Positions 40,262 through 49,694 of a stretch of DNA of 64,000 nucleotides are shown piece after piece; position 1 is the stretch's first letter; each line of letters opens with the position of its first letter. The stretch lies in contig NZ_JYLK01000001.1 of NCBI RefSeq assembly GCF_001439805.1, positions 674,397-738,396 on the forward strand, given 5' to 3'. A program made the position numbers and the translations under genes. Under the pieces are notes generated by a model. That model had not been told where the DNA came from and ran no database searches. It was given only the letters and a program-made list of their open reading frames with translations. Source of the DNA: Pseudomonas trivialis (GTDB taxonomy: Bacteria; Pseudomonadota; Gammaproteobacteria; Pseudomonadales; Pseudomonadaceae).

Positions 40262-41029
40262 ATGTTGTGGCCAGGGACGCTGATCGGCGCCGGGGCTGGC
40301 TATGCCATTGCCAGTATTCCGGGGGCTTTGTTGGGCGCATTGCTGGGGCAGGCGCTGGACCGCCGCCTGCAACTGCAAAGCTGGGAGCAGTTGCGTGAAC
40401 GCCTGGGCGGTCGCCCGGTGTTGCGCAACGACGAATTGTTGTTTGTGCTGCTGGGCCGTCTGGCCAAGAGCAACGGCCGCGTGGTGGATGGGCATATCCA
40501 GCAGGCGCGCCAGGAAATGCGCGCGCTGGACATGAGCGAGCCGGCCCGGCACCGGGCAATTGCTGCGTTTAACCGGGGCAAGTCTGGCTCCGACCGGGTG
40601 CGCACCTATTTGCGCGTGCTCAAGGCCCAGCCCCATGCGGCGGAGGGTGTGCTGCGCGCCTGCTGGCGCATGGCCTGGGCGGACGGCAAGGCGGACAACG
40701 CCGAGCGCGACCTCATTGATCTGTGGGGCAAATGGCTGGGCTGGACCCCGCAACAACTACAGGCGCTGGCGTCCGACTATGCACCGGAGCGCAAGCCGGT
40801 GGCCAACCGGGGCGGCGCCTATCAAGACGCTTTGCGCATTCTGGGGGTGACCGCGACGAGCGAACCGTCCGTGATCAAACGCGCGTACCGTCGCCTGCTC
40901 AGCCGCCATCACCCGGATAAAATCGCCGGCTCAGGCGCCAGCCCCGCGCAAGTGCGCGAGGCCACCGAACGTACCCGGGAGTTGCACAATGCGTATGCGT
41001 TGATTCGCGAGCGACGGGATTTTCGCTGA
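40262..41029 (+). CDS. djlA: DjlA-like membrane-anchored J-domain protein with TerB domain
   Basis: A DnaK co-chaperone of 255 residues. A short N-terminal hydrophobic segment (LIGAGAGYAIASIPGALLGA) may anchor it. A TerB-like helical domain occupies about 60-170 (ELLFVLLGRLAKSNGRV through AWADGKADNAERDLID). A C-terminal J-domain has the HPD motif in LLSRHHPDKIAGSG. It follows murU after one base, so it is probably the last gene of amgK-murU-djlA. Confidence 0.9.
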   Translation: MLWPGTLIGAGAGYAIASIPGALLGALLGQALDRRLQLQSWEQLRERLGGRPVLRNDELLFVLLGRLAKSNGRVVDGHIQQARQEMRALDMSEPARHRAIAAFNRGKSGSDRVRTYLRVLKAQPHAAEGVLRACWRMAWADGKADNAERDLIDLWGKWLGWTPQQLQALASDYAPERKPVANRGGAYQDALRILGVTATSEPSVIKRAYRRLLSRHHPDKIAGSGASPAQVREATERTRELHNAYALIRERRDFR

Positions 41030-41055
41030 GAGTGTCCAAATGACAACCCAATCAG

Positions 41056-41143
41056 TGTGGGAGGGGGCTTGCTCCCGATGCGGTACATCAGCCGATACAT
41101 AAGTGACTGATCCGCCGCCATCGGGAGCAAGCCCCCTCCCACA
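41056..41143. repeat. REPIN: two inverted REP sequences
   Basis: TGTGGGAGGGGGCTTGCTCC followed by CGAT (41056-41079) and its exact reverse complement (41120-41143) enclose a 40-base spacer. It lies between the convergent djlA and DUF3530 genes. A second REPIN with the same arms is at 51595. These are mobilised by a REP-associated tyrosine transposase (RAYT) encoded elsewhere. Confidence 0.92.
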
Positions 41144-41172
41144 AGGTATTGTGGTGTGGTTGAGCAGCAAGG

Positions 41173-42147
41173 TCAGTCGGCGCTGCCCTGCGGACTCAGC
41201 CAGCCGCGAACCCTGCGGTACAACTGCTCCTGCTCGGCGGCGCTGTTGCCGGGCAGTGTCTTGAGCGACACCTGTTTATAACCCTCATTTTTCGCACGCT
41301 TGGCGGCCTGACTGCGCGCCAGGGCGTTTTTGCTGGCGGCTGCGCTGTCTTGATAAAAGACGTCCGCCGTCGGCAGTTTCAGCGCCGGTGCCAGTTGCAG
41401 CAGGTCCGGCTGGCGGGCCGGCGGGGTCTTGCCGGCCACCATCACCAGTTTCTGCACCTGGGCCGGTTGTTTCTCGCTCAGGTAACGCGCGGCCCACCAG
41501 GCACCGGTGCCATGGCCGAGCAGTACCACGCTACGCGCGCTCTGGGCCTGAGCGAAGGCGACGGCGGCGTCGATACGGTCGAAGATGCGCTTGGCGTCGG
41601 TCTTGTCCTGTTCATCTGCGCCGGGCACCACGGCCGGGTCGGTGCCTTCGGCCTCGGCGCTGGCGGCCTGTTCGATAGGCTTGGCGGCGGTGCTGCCGTC
41701 CTTGCTGCTGGTGTCGACGGCAGCCTTGGGCGATTCGATCACCCGAGGCGGCAGGGTGTCGAGGTTCACGTCCGGGAGCGACAGACTGAGCGTGCCCCAA
41801 TTGGCGTCCGGCAATTTACTGCGCAGCGGCGCAACTGCCTGCGGCCAGTCCGCCGTTTCTCCGGCGCCCGGCACGATAATCACCACCCCTTCGGGTTCGG
41901 CGCTGTTGGCCGGCTTCCACAGGGCCAGGAATGACTCACTGCCGGCCTGCAACTGTTGTTGCTCGCCGCGCGGGATCTGGCGCTCGAGGGCGGCGGACTC
42001 TTCCTGGCTGCGCTCCACCAGAGGCTGACGCTCGGCCGGTTTTTCGGCGGCGGGCGCGGGGGCGTCGGCGGCCTGGACAGAAAAGGTGCTGGTAAATAAC
42101 AGCGACAGGCACAATGCTGGCACTGCTGAGCGGTTGTGTGATGGCAT
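41173..42147 (-). CDS. DUF3530 family alpha/beta-hydrolase-like secreted protein
   Basis: A 324-residue protein with a signal peptide (ALCLSLLFTSTFSVQAADAP). A hydrolase-like body includes PEGVVIIVPGAGETADWPQA and the elbow region SVVLLGHGTGAWWAARYLSE. In classical hydrolases the nucleophile sits in G-x-S-x-G; here that site reads G-H-G-T-G, so ordinary serine-hydrolase activity is doubtful. A low-complexity Ala/Glu/Ser insert (about 140-185) separates the two parts. It is probably periplasmic; the function is unknown. Confidence 0.85.
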   Translation of the reverse strand: MPSHNRSAVPALCLSLLFTSTFSVQAADAPAPAAEKPAERQPLVERSQEESAALERQIPRGEQQQLQAGSESFLALWKPANSAEPEGVVIIVPGAGETADWPQAVAPLRSKLPDANWGTLSLSLPDVNLDTLPPRVIESPKAAVDTSSKDGSTAAKPIEQAASAEAEGTDPAVVPGADEQDKTDAKRIFDRIDAAVAFAQAQSARSVVLLGHGTGAWWAARYLSEKQPAQVQKLVMVAGKTPPARQPDLLQLAPALKLPTADVFYQDSAAASKNALARSQAAKRAKNEGYKQVSLKTLPGNSAAEQEQLYRRVRGWLSPQGSAD

Positions 42148-42399
42148 CGTTGCTTCCCGGCCGGAATGATTCCAGCAGCCTAATGGGTTGGTCAGTATTT
42201 GTCAGTGACGTGAGACGTGATCATGGGTTTTCGCGGCCGATTACCTGCACAGCACTGCCCCCAGCCTCAACCTGCAAGGCGTGCCCATGGAACGCCAGGA
42301 CCTACATTTGAATTGGGTGCATTCAGGTGCTGAATGGCAGACAACTCCCAGCTGTCAGCTATCCTTGTGCCAGCCCATCACCGATAAGAGGCCGCGCAC

Positions 42400-43548
42400 A
42401 TGAGTACTTCCTCATTCAAGATCGCCCACAAACTGCTCACCGGCGCTGGCGCCATCGAGCAACTCGCCGCCGAACTCACGCGCCTGGATGTGGATAACCC
42501 GCTGATCGTCACCGATGCCGCGCTGGTCAAGTCCGGCACCGTGGCGCTGGCGCTCGAACACCTGGGCGGACGCACCTATGAGATTTTCGACCGTGTGCTG
42601 CCCGACCCGGAAATCGCCATCGTCGAAGACTGCATGCAGGTCTATCGCGACGGTGGGCACGACGGGCTGATCGGCCTGGGCGGCGGCAGCGCCATCGATA
42701 TCGCCAAGAGCGTGGCCGCTTACGCCGGCTACCATGGCGCCCTGGCGGATTTGTTCGGCGTCGACCAGGTGCCGCGCAAGGGGCCGCCGCTGATCGCCAT
42801 CCCCACCACGGCCGGCACCGGTTCGGAGGTGACCAATGTGGCGATCCTCTCCGACAAGGCGGCGCAATTGAAGAAGGGCATCGTCAGCGACTACCTGCTG
42901 CCGGATGTGGCGCTGATCAGCCCGCAAATGACCCTGACCTGCCCGCGCAGCGTCACCGCCGCCAGCGGTCTGGATGCGCTGGTGCATGCCATCGAATCCT
43001 ATCTGTCGCTGAATGCGTCGCCAATTACCGATGCGCTGGCCATTGGCGCGGTCAAGCTGATCGCCAACGCGCTGCCCAAGGCGTATGCCAACCCGGCCAA
43101 TCTCAAGGCCCGTGACGATATGGCCACCGCCAGCCTGATGGCCGGCATGGCGTTCGGCAATGCCGGGGTGGGCGCGGTGCATGCGTTGGCGTACCCACTG
43201 GGCGGGCGCTTCAATATCGCCCATGGCGTGAGCAATGCGCTGTTGCTGCCTTACGTGATGCACTGGAACAAATTGGCCTGTGTCGAGCGCATGCAGGACA
43301 TTGCCCAGGCCATGGGCGTGAATGTCACCGGGCTGAGCGCCAATGACGCCGCCGACCAGGCTGTCGAGGCGATGACGCGCCTGTGCGCCGCCGTCGAAAT
43401 CCCCGCCGGGCTGCACAGTTTCGGGGTGCCCGAAGACGCGATCCCGGCCATGGCGGTGGAAGCGGCGGGCATCGAGCGTCTGATGCGCAACAACCCGCGC
43501 AAGCTCAGTGCGGCGGATATCGAGAAAATCTACCGGGCCGCGTTCTGA
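42400..43548 (+). CDS. Iron-containing alcohol dehydrogenase (group III)
   Basis: NAD(P)-dependent dehydrogenase of 382 residues. The dinucleotide-binding GLGGGSAIDIAKSVAAY and PTTAGTGSEVTNVAIL are present. The metal ligands are visible as Asp in ASGLDALVHAIESYL (with its His), and His in VGAVHALAYPLGG and FNIAHGVSNALLLPY. AAGAGG precedes the ATG. It stands alone between a DUF3530 gene and rpe; the substrate cannot be read from the sequence. Confidence 0.93.
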   Translation: MSTSSFKIAHKLLTGAGAIEQLAAELTRLDVDNPLIVTDAALVKSGTVALALEHLGGRTYEIFDRVLPDPEIAIVEDCMQVYRDGGHDGLIGLGGGSAIDIAKSVAAYAGYHGALADLFGVDQVPRKGPPLIAIPTTAGTGSEVTNVAILSDKAAQLKKGIVSDYLLPDVALISPQMTLTCPRSVTAASGLDALVHAIESYLSLNASPITDALAIGAVKLIANALPKAYANPANLKARDDMATASLMAGMAFGNAGVGAVHALAYPLGGRFNIAHGVSNALLLPYVMHWNKLACVERMQDIAQAMGVNVTGLSANDAADQAVEAMTRLCAAVEIPAGLHSFGVPEDAIPAMAVEAAGIERLMRNNPRKLSAADIEKIYRAAF

Positions 43549-43632
43549 TCCTTGAGCGAGGTCACGGTGCGCGCGGCAAAGCATGAGGTATACAATGCGC
43601 GCCATCGTGATTTAGCTCAGAAAAGGTGCGTC

Positions 43633-44307
43633 ATGCAGCCCTTCGTCATTGCTCCATCGATTCTCTCCGCCGACTTCGCCCGCCTGGGTGAAGAAGTGGA
43701 CAAGGTGTTGGCCGCCGGTGCCGACTTCGTGCACTTCGATGTCATGGACAACCACTACGTACCCAACCTGACCATCGGCCCGATGGTCTGCGCGGCGCTG
43801 CGCAAGTACGGCATCACCGCGCCGATCGACGCGCACCTGATGGTCAGCCCGGTCGACCGCATTATCGGTGATTTCATCGAGGCCGGCGCCACTTACATCA
43901 CCTTCCACCCGGAAGCCACGCTGCACGTCGACCGCACCCTGCAACTGATCCGCGAAGGCGGCTGCAAGGCGGGCCTGGTGTTCAACCCGGCCACGCCCCT
44001 GAACGTGCTCGAGTACGTGATGGACAAGGTCGACATGGTGCTGCTGATGAGCGTCAACCCGGGCTTCGGCGGGCAGAAGTTCATCCCCGGCACCCTGAAC
44101 AAGCTGCGCGAAGCGCGGGCGCTGATCGACGCTTCGGGCCGGGATATCCGCCTGGAGATCGACGGCGGGGTGAACGTCAACAATATCCGCGACATCGCCG
44201 CCGCCGGTGCCGACACCTTTGTGGCCGGCTCGGCGATCTTCAATGCGCCGAACTACCAGGACGTCATCGACAAGATGCGCGCCGAACTGGCGCTGACGCG
44301 TCCATGA
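43633..44307 (+). CDS. rpe: Ribulose-phosphate 3-epimerase
   Basis: Pentose-phosphate enzyme that interconverts ribulose-5-P and xylulose-5-P. It is a TIM barrel of 224 residues starting [20 protein letters not shown], with [19 protein letters not shown] (catalytic Asp and His), [15 protein letters not shown] and [12 protein letters not shown] use the ATG at 43633; the longer frame is not conserved. It overlaps gph by four bases and belongs to the rpe-gph-trpE block. Confidence 0.97.
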   Translation: MQPFVIAPSILSADFARLGEEVDKVLAAGADFVHFDVMDNHYVPNLTIGPMVCAALRKYGITAPIDAHLMVSPVDRIIGDFIEAGATYITFHPEATLHVDRTLQLIREGGCKAGLVFNPATPLNVLEYVMDKVDMVLLMSVNPGFGGQKFIPGTLNKLREARALIDASGRDIRLEIDGGVNVNNIRDIAAAGADTFVAGSAIFNAPNYQDVIDKMRAELALTRP

Positions 44308-45122
44308 GCGGCTTCGAGCAGCTGTTCCCCGGCAAGTTGCCACGGCTGGTGATGTTCGATCTGGACGGTACGTTGATCGATTCGGTGCCCGACCTGGCGG
44401 CGGCGGTGGACACCATGCTGCTCAAACTGGGGCGCAAGCCGGCAGGGATCGAGGCGGTGCGTGACTGGGTGGGTAATGGTGCGCCGATGCTGGTGCGCCG
44501 GGCCCTGGCCAACCATATCGACGCCACGGGTGTCGACGAGGTGGAGGCCGAGCACGCTCTGGAGCTGTTCAATGCGGCCTATGAAAGCAGCCATGAATTG
44601 ACGGTGGTGTACCCCGGCGTGCGCGACACCCTCAAGTGGCTGCACAAAAAGGGCGTGGAAATGGCCTTGATCACCAACAAGCCGGAACGCTTTGTCGCGC
44701 CGCTGCTGGACCAGATGAAAATCGGCCGCTATTTCCGCTGGATCATCGGCGGCGATACCTTGCCGCAGAAAAAGCCCGACCCGGCGGCGCTGTTTTTCGT
44801 GATGAAAATGGCCAATATTCCGGCGTCCCAGTCGTTGTTCGTCGGCGATTCGCGCAGCGATGTGCAGGCCGCGAAAGCCGCAGGCGTGCAGTGCGTGGCC
44901 TTGAGTTATGGCTACAACCATGGCCGACCGATTGCCGAAGAATCGCCGGCGCTGGTGATTGATGATCTGCGCCTGTTAATCCCCGGTTGCCTGGGAGCGG
45001 GCGCTGGGATAACGTTGCCCGACATCGACCCGTCCCCTTCTGGAAATGCCATCGTGGTGGTTACCCGCAAACTTTGGATGAAAGTCATCAAGGCCCTGGC
45101 CCGCTGGCGTTGGCGCGCCTGA
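44304..45122 (+). CDS. gph: Phosphoglycolate phosphatase (HAD superfamily)
   Basis: HAD phosphatase that removes 2-phosphoglycolate. The catalytic motif [16 protein letters not shown], motif II in [11 protein letters not shown], the conserved Lys in [14 protein letters not shown] and [16 protein letters not shown] are present. The fold ends near residue 222. The remaining ~50 residues are an unusual tail, and the last 14 ([14 protein letters not shown]) are exactly the trpE leader peptide in the same frame. Every completed gph translation therefore also crosses the tandem Trp codons. The 272-residue length includes this tail. Confidence 0.93.
   Translation: MSGFEQLFPGKLPRLVMFDLDGTLIDSVPDLAAAVDTMLLKLGRKPAGIEAVRDWVGNGAPMLVRRALANHIDATGVDEVEAEHALELFNAAYESSHELTVVYPGVRDTLKWLHKKGVEMALITNKPERFVAPLLDQMKIGRYFRWIIGGDTLPQKKPDPAALFFVMKMANIPASQSLFVGDSRSDVQAAKAAGVQCVALSYGYNHGRPIAEESPALVIDDLRLLIPGCLGAGAGITLPDIDPSPSGNAIVVVTRKLWMKVIKALARWRWRA
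45078..45122 (+). CDS. trpL: trpE leader peptide (attenuation), nested in frame at the end of gph
   Basis: A 14-residue Trp-rich leader [14 protein letters not shown] with codons TGG-CGT-TGG near its end. It is nearly identical to the leader before trpG (48883-48927), including the bases upstream (GCAAACT) and the shared end GGCGCGCCTGACTG. Stalling at the Trp codons when charged tRNA-Trp is scarce should favour antitermination into trpE. Attenuation of trpE and trpGDC is established for P. putida. Only a weak Shine-Dalgarno sequence is visible before this ATG, so translating gph ribosomes may themselves read it. Confidence 0.8.
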   Translation: MKVIKALARWRWRA

Positions 45123-45131
45123 CTGCTCCTG

Positions 45132-45155
45132 GCCGCACCCTGCGGCACGTTTGCC
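45132..45155 (+). promoter_or_regulatory. Candidate trpE attenuator hairpin
   Basis: GCCGCA-CCC-TGCGGC (45132-45146) forms a 6-bp stem followed by ACGTTTGCC, ten bases after the leader stop. The T-run is short, so it is a weak terminator on paper, but the position relative to the leader matches the trpG copy, which also has a hairpin followed by TTTGCC. Confidence 0.5.
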
Positions 45156-45192
45156 TACCCGACCGCTAGACCCTCATGCCACGAGGCACATC

Positions 45193-46674
45193 ATGACCCG
45201 CGAAGAATTCCTGCGTTTGGCCGCTGCCGGCTATAACCGTATTCCCCTGGCCTGCGACACCCTGGCCGACTTCGACACGCCGCTGTCGATCTACCTGAAA
45301 CTGGCCGACGAGCCCAACTCCTACCTGCTCGAATCGGTTCAGGGCGGCGAAAAGTGGGGCCGTTATTCGATCATCGGCCTGCCGTGCCGCACGGTAATGC
45401 GGGTGCATGATCACCACGTGAGCATCACCCACGATGGTGTCGAGATCGAAAGCCATGACGTGGAAGACCCGCTGGCCTTCGTCGAAAGCTTCAAGGCGCG
45501 CTACAACGTGCCGACCATCCCGGGCCTGCCGCGTTTCAACGGCGGCCTGGTGGGGTATTTCGGCTACGACTGCGTGCGCTATGTGGAAAAGCGCCTGGGC
45601 AAATGCCCGAACCCGGACCCGCTGGGCGTGCCGGACATTCTGCTGATGGTCTCCGATGCGGTGGTGGTGTTCGACAACCTGGCCGGCAAGATGCACGCCA
45701 TCGTGCTCGCCGACCCGGCTCAGGCCGATGCGTTCGAGCAGGGCCTGGCCAGCCTCGAAGCCTTGCTGGACAAACTGCGCCAGCCGATCACCCCGCGTCG
45801 CGGCCTTGACCTCAGTCGTCCGCCGGCCGCCGATCCGGTCTTTCGTTCAAGCTTCACTCAGGATGACTACGAGCGCGCAGTCGATACCATCAAGGAATAT
45901 ATCCTCGCCGGTGACTGCATGCAGGTGGTGCCGTCGCAGCGCATGTCCATTGACTTCAAGGCTGCGCCCATCGACCTGTATCGCGCACTGCGCTGCTTCA
46001 ACCCGACGCCGTACATGTACTTTTTCAACTTTGGCGACTTCCACGTAGTGGGCAGTTCGCCGGAAGTGCTGGTGCGTGTCGAGGACAACCTGATCACCGT
46101 GCGCCCGATTGCCGGCACGCGCCCCCGTGGCGCGACCGAAGAAGCCGACCTGGCGCTGGAAGAAGACCTGCTGAGCGACGACAAGGAAATCGCCGAGCAC
46201 CTGATGCTGATCGACCTGGGCCGTAACGATACCGGGCGTGTCTCGGAAATCGGTTCGGTGAAGTTGACCGAGAAGATGGTGATCGAGCGCTATTCCAACG
46301 TGATGCACATCGTCTCCAACGTTACCGGCGAGCTCAAGGCCGGGCTGACTGCCATGGACGCGCTGCGCGCGATTTTGCCGGCGGGCACCTTGTCGGGCGC
46401 GCCGAAGATTCGCGCGATGGAAATCATTGATGAGCTGGAGCCGGTCAAGCGCGGTGTCTACGGCGGTGCCGTGGGGTATTTTGCGTGGAACGGCAACATG
46501 GACACGGCGATTGCGATTCGCACGGCGGTGATCAAGGACGGCGAACTGCATGTGCAGGCGGGTGGCGGGATTGTCGCCGACTCGGTGCCGGCCCTTGAGT
46601 GGGAAGAAACCCTGAACAAGCGCCGCGCCATGTTCCGTGCGGTGGCGTTGGCCGAGCAAACGCCGCAAAGCTAA
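45193..46674 (+). CDS. trpE: Anthranilate synthase component I
   Basis: Makes anthranilate from chorismate, with ammonia supplied by TrpG. From [20 protein letters not shown] it is 493 residues. The tryptophan feedback site region [37 protein letters not shown], and the chorismate-binding core [20 protein letters not shown] are present. It lies downstream of a Trp leader. trpE is separated from trpGDC by estA on the other strand, the Pseudomonas arrangement. Confidence 0.98.
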   Translation: MTREEFLRLAAAGYNRIPLACDTLADFDTPLSIYLKLADEPNSYLLESVQGGEKWGRYSIIGLPCRTVMRVHDHHVSITHDGVEIESHDVEDPLAFVESFKARYNVPTIPGLPRFNGGLVGYFGYDCVRYVEKRLGKCPNPDPLGVPDILLMVSDAVVVFDNLAGKMHAIVLADPAQADAFEQGLASLEALLDKLRQPITPRRGLDLSRPPAADPVFRSSFTQDDYERAVDTIKEYILAGDCMQVVPSQRMSIDFKAAPIDLYRALRCFNPTPYMYFFNFGDFHVVGSSPEVLVRVEDNLITVRPIAGTRPRGATEEADLALEEDLLSDDKEIAEHLMLIDLGRNDTGRVSEIGSVKLTEKMVIERYSNVMHIVSNVTGELKAGLTAMDALRAILPAGTLSGAPKIRAMEIIDELEPVKRGVYGGAVGYFAWNGNMDTAIAIRTAVIKDGELHVQAGGGIVADSVPALEWEETLNKRRAMFRAVALAEQTPQS

Positions 46675-46687
46675 AGGCTGGCATTGA

Positions 46688-46731
46688 ACAAAAATGTGGG
46701 GGCTGGCAAGCCAGCTCCCACATTTGTTTTG
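46688..46731. terminator. REP-like bidirectional terminator between trpE and estA
   Basis: TGTGGGGGCTGGC pairs with GCCAGCTCCCACA around AA (46695-46722), flanked by ACAAAAA on the left and TTTGTTTTG on the right. Both convergent genes therefore end at a stem followed by a T-run in their own direction. The core resembles another REP family of fluorescens-group pseudomonads. Confidence 0.85.
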
Positions 46732-46750
46732 TAGCGCTCTCAGGACTGCA

Positions 46751-48673
46751 TCAGAAATCCAGACTCACCCCAACGCTGACGCCTTGCTGGGTCAAACTGT
46801 CATCCTTCCTCACGTTATACGCCGCCCGTAGCGCCAGCTCCTGAGTCAGCTTGTGGCTGACGCCCAAGCTCAGGCGATCCGAATTGCTGCGTGGCGTGTA
46901 GCCGTCCAGCTTGAAGTCGATGCCCTGCACGCTGTTGAGCGACATGTTCACCTTCTGCGTGTCATTTTCGAACTCATGCTCATGGGCGACTTCGCCGTAC
47001 ACCTGGGTCTGCGGTGTTACCCGATAGCTGCCTTGCAGGCCCGCGCCCAGGCGTTTGGAGTCGCGCTGCTGATCATCAAAGGTCAGCGCGGTGGAGCGGT
47101 TGTCTTGCTCCGAGTAGCCGTTGACTTCGACCCGTGCGTAATCGGCGCTGATGAACGGTGACAGATGCCAGTCGCTGCCCGGCGCGGCAATGTCATAGCC
47201 TACGCGGCTGCTCAAGGCCCACAGCCAGCCGTCGGTGTCGCCTTTTTCGGAGCCTTCGCTGACGCCCAGGGCGAACTTGCGCTTGAGGCTGTCGAAGTCC
47301 AGCTTGCCGCCGGTCAACGCCGCGTCGGCCCACCAGTGGTTTTGCTGATATTGGGCGAAGGCGGTGCCAATGTAGCTGTTGAGCTTGTAGTCCGAATCGT
47401 TGGCGCCGACTTCCAGGGTCTGGCGGTACAGACCGGTCGCCACGCCCACGCGCCAGTCGTCGTTGAGCCGGTAGCTGCCGCCGACATTCAGGTTGTAGCC
47501 AGTGCCGTCGCCACTCGCGGCGCTGTCCTGGTGGTTGAAATCCACATGCTGGCCGCCGCCGGCCACAATCGCGCGCCATTGGCCAACCGCCTGCCAACGG
47601 CCGTTATCGGCCTGCCATTGGTTGCGCAATTCATCCTGGTGGGCGCGCAAGGTGCCTTGGGCCATTTCGGGCAGCAGGGTCAGTTCCCAGGGCGCCGACA
47701 ACAGTGAATAGGCGTAGTCGGCAATCAGGCGTTGCCCGGCGATGGTGGGGTGCACGGCGTCGTTGTAGATCAGTTTGGTCGGATCCGGGGTGGTGCCGCC
47801 GATGCCGTAGGTCGGGTTGGCGGTGCAGCCGTTACCGCTGAAGCAGGTGCCGGTGAGGTTCTGCCCGGTGGCCAGGCCGAAGCGGCCGGGGTTGGCGAAG
47901 GTTTCATTGAGCAGCAGCGGAATGTTCAGCGGGATGATCTGGGCGTCGATCTGCGACAGCCGCTGCACCAGCGACTGGTTGAACAGACTGCTGAGGGCCG
48001 TACTCGGTGCCTGCAGCAGTGTGCCGTTGATGGCCGGAGTGAGTCCCAGGTCGGGCAGCATCCACACCATGATGTAGCGGGCGCCGGCCTGTTGGAGGGC
48101 CTGGGCGCTGTCTGCCAGGCGACCGCCGGCAGCGACGGCCTGGCCCGCGCTGAGTACGCGGCCTTGAATGAAGTCGTTACCGCCGCCGGAGAGAAAATAC
48201 AGCGCGTTTGGATCCGCTCGCCCGCCGTTGGCTGGCAGGTAGCCCTGGCGACTGCGCAATACCGTGCCGCCGCCGGGGTTGTTGGGCGGGATCGTGGCGT
48301 TGGAGACCGAGTTGATCGAGTCCAGAATGTTGTCGGTACGGTAGCCGCCGACCGCCCAGTTGTTGCCGTCGGGCAAGCCTTGAGCAGCGCGAACCGGCGA
48401 GGTGGAGGCGTTCAGGTCGTTGGGCGCAACGCCCAGCCGGGTACCGAGCAAGGTCGATGAGACCAGGCCGAAGTCATCCTGGAAGTTCGGCCCGGTGCGG
48501 TTGGTAAAGCGCAACGTTGACCCGGCATTGCCGTCCGGGAACTGGCCAGCGTCGGCCAGGCTGTCACCGAACACCACCATGGTTGAATAGGGCGAGGAGG
48601 CTGCAAGCGCCTGGGCACAGGCCAGGGACAACAGGCAGCCGGCGAGCGGGGCGAGAAGGGCGGGTTTTTGCAT
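46751..48673 (-). CDS. estA: EstA, GDSL-type autotransporter esterase
   Basis: Outer-membrane esterase with a surface-exposed passenger; in P. aeruginosa it affects rhamnolipid production and motility. It has a signal peptide ([20 protein letters not shown] then QALA), the GDSL block [13 protein letters not shown], block V Asp/His in [16 protein letters not shown], and a C-terminal autotransporter barrel from about residue 370 ending in VGVSLDF with a terminal aromatic. ATG 48673 has GGA upstream; ATG 48685, four codons earlier, is also possible. It lies between trpE and trpGDC. Confidence 0.93.
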   Translation of the reverse strand: MQKPALLAPLAGCLLSLACAQALAASSPYSTMVVFGDSLADAGQFPDGNAGSTLRFTNRTGPNFQDDFGLVSSTLLGTRLGVAPNDLNASTSPVRAAQGLPDGNNWAVGGYRTDNILDSINSVSNATIPPNNPGGGTVLRSRQGYLPANGGRADPNALYFLSGGGNDFIQGRVLSAGQAVAAGGRLADSAQALQQAGARYIMVWMLPDLGLTPAINGTLLQAPSTALSSLFNQSLVQRLSQIDAQIIPLNIPLLLNETFANPGRFGLATGQNLTGTCFSGNGCTANPTYGIGGTTPDPTKLIYNDAVHPTIAGQRLIADYAYSLLSAPWELTLLPEMAQGTLRAHQDELRNQWQADNGRWQAVGQWRAIVAGGGQHVDFNHQDSAASGDGTGYNLNVGGSYRLNDDWRVGVATGLYRQTLEVGANDSDYKLNSYIGTAFAQYQQNHWWADAALTGGKLDFDSLKRKFALGVSEGSEKGDTDGWLWALSSRVGYDIAAPGSDWHLSPFISADYARVEVNGYSEQDNRSTALTFDDQQRDSKRLGAGLQGSYRVTPQTQVYGEVAHEHEFENDTQKVNMSLNSVQGIDFKLDGYTPRSNSDRLSLGVSHKLTQELALRAAYNVRKDDSLTQQGVSVGVSLDF

Positions 48674-48801
48674 GACAAAGTCCATTTGGTTTTGTTGTAC
48701 CGGAAGCGAAACATTAACCAGACATTGAGAATGTTCTTCAAGTGAAAACAGGTTTTTCCGATAAACCAATGCACGCTTGCCCGTGTATTTGCGCGACGAT
48801 A

Positions 48802-48830
48802 TTGCACCGCTTGCGAGGCTAGGCTACTGT
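48802..48830 (+). promoter_or_regulatory. Candidate promoter for the trpG leader and trpGDC
   Basis: TTGCAC (48802-48807) and TACTGT (48825-48830) are separated by 17 bases, close to sigma-70 hexamers. The predicted start is near 48837, almost at the first in-frame ATG (48841) of the leader. This leaves either a nearly leaderless long peptide or initiation at the inner ATG 48883. Confidence 0.5.
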
Positions 48831-48840
48831 GCCCCAACGT

Positions 48841-48927
48841 ATGAACGAGACCCTCCCCGTGTTGATCATCAGCAAACTCTTGATGCGCGTCATCAAGGCT
48901 CACGCCCGTTGGCGTTGGCGCGCCTGA
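48841..48927 (+). CDS. trpL: trpGDC leader peptide (attenuation)
   Basis: An open frame of 28 residues whose last 14, MRVIKAHARWRWRA from ATG 48883, copy the trpE leader at 45078-45122 with the same Trp-Arg-Trp codons and the same following bases. It lies 165 bases before trpG behind a sigma-70-like promoter. The inner ATG is the one conserved in both leaders. The function as an attenuation sensor follows established work on P. putida trpE and trpGDC. Confidence 0.8.
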   Translation: MNETLPVLIISKLLMRVIKAHARWRWRA

Positions 48928-48937
48928 CTGTTCCCTG

Positions 48938-48970
48938 CCGGCCCCGCCGGACCTGTACCGATTTGCCTTC
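48938..48970 (+). promoter_or_regulatory. Candidate trpGDC attenuator hairpin
   Basis: CCGGC-CCC-GCCGG (48938-48950), preceded by TG, lies ten bases after the leader stop. It is followed by ACCTGTACCGATTTGCC. Stem, CCC loop and the later TTTGCC parallel the trpE copy at 45132. The terminator is weak by simple rules; the full set of alternative hairpins needs folding. Confidence 0.45.
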
Positions 48971-49091
48971 TTCACCCTTTGTCTGACGCCCCGTGTCGGC
49001 TCGGCCGGCCACTGGAACGTGCGTTCGACAGCGGGTCACGCCCTGGAAGGCGGACACTCGAAATCAGTGAATTCAAGAGGTTTGAACCCAC

Positions 49092-49685
49092 ATGTTGCTG
49101 ATGATTGATAACTACGATTCCTTTACCTACAACGTCGTGCAGTACCTGGGCGAACTCGGTGCCGAGGTCAAGGTGGTGCGCAACGACGAGCTGAGCGTGG
49201 CGCAGATCGCGGCGCTGAACCCGGAACGCATTGTGGTTTCGCCTGGCCCCTGCACCCCGACCGAGGCGGGCATCTCCCTCGAAGCCATTCAATATTTCGC
49301 CGGCAAGCTGCCGATTCTGGGCGTATGCCTGGGCCATCAGTCCATCGGCCAGGCCTTCGGCGGTGACGTAGTGCGTGCGCGCCAGGTGATGCACGGCAAG
49401 ACCAGCCCGGTATTCCACAGGGAACTTGGCGTCTTTCAGGGGTTGAACAATCCGGTAACAGTGACCCGCTACCATTCCCTGGTGGTCAAGCGTGAAACCC
49501 TGCCCGAATGCCTGGAACCGACCGCCTGGACCCAGCTGGAAGACGGCTCGGTCGACGAGATCATGGGCCTGCGCCACAAGACGCTGAATATCGAAGGGGT
49601 GCAATTTCACCCTGAGTCGATCCTGACCGAGCAGGGTTACGAGCTGTTCGCCAACTTTCTCAAGCAGAGCGGCGGCACGCGCTAA
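49092..49685 (+). CDS. trpG: Anthranilate synthase component II (glutamine amidotransferase)
   Basis: Delivers ammonia from glutamine to TrpE. It has 197 residues: [20 protein letters not shown], the nucleophilic Cys in [17 protein letters not shown] and the His/Glu in [14 protein letters not shown]. It may also serve para-aminobenzoate synthesis, as such subunits often do. AGAGG precedes the ATG. It is the first gene of trpGDC, after a Trp leader. Confidence 0.98.
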   Translation: MLLMIDNYDSFTYNVVQYLGELGAEVKVVRNDELSVAQIAALNPERIVVSPGPCTPTEAGISLEAIQYFAGKLPILGVCLGHQSIGQAFGGDVVRARQVMHGKTSPVFHRELGVFQGLNNPVTVTRYHSLVVKRETLPECLEPTAWTQLEDGSVDEIMGLRHKTLNIEGVQFHPESILTEQGYELFANFLKQSGGTR

Positions 49686-49694
49686 GGACTTTTC

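Noticed and set aside
41056..41143. REP arms as a CRISPR-like repeat
   Set aside because: Only two inverted copies, not regularly spaced direct repeats, and no cas genes; this is a REPIN.
44304..45122. gph as the MupP phosphatase of the AmgK/MurU pathway
   Set aside because: The rpe-gph-trpE context is the conserved phosphoglycolate phosphatase locus; MupP normally lies elsewhere.
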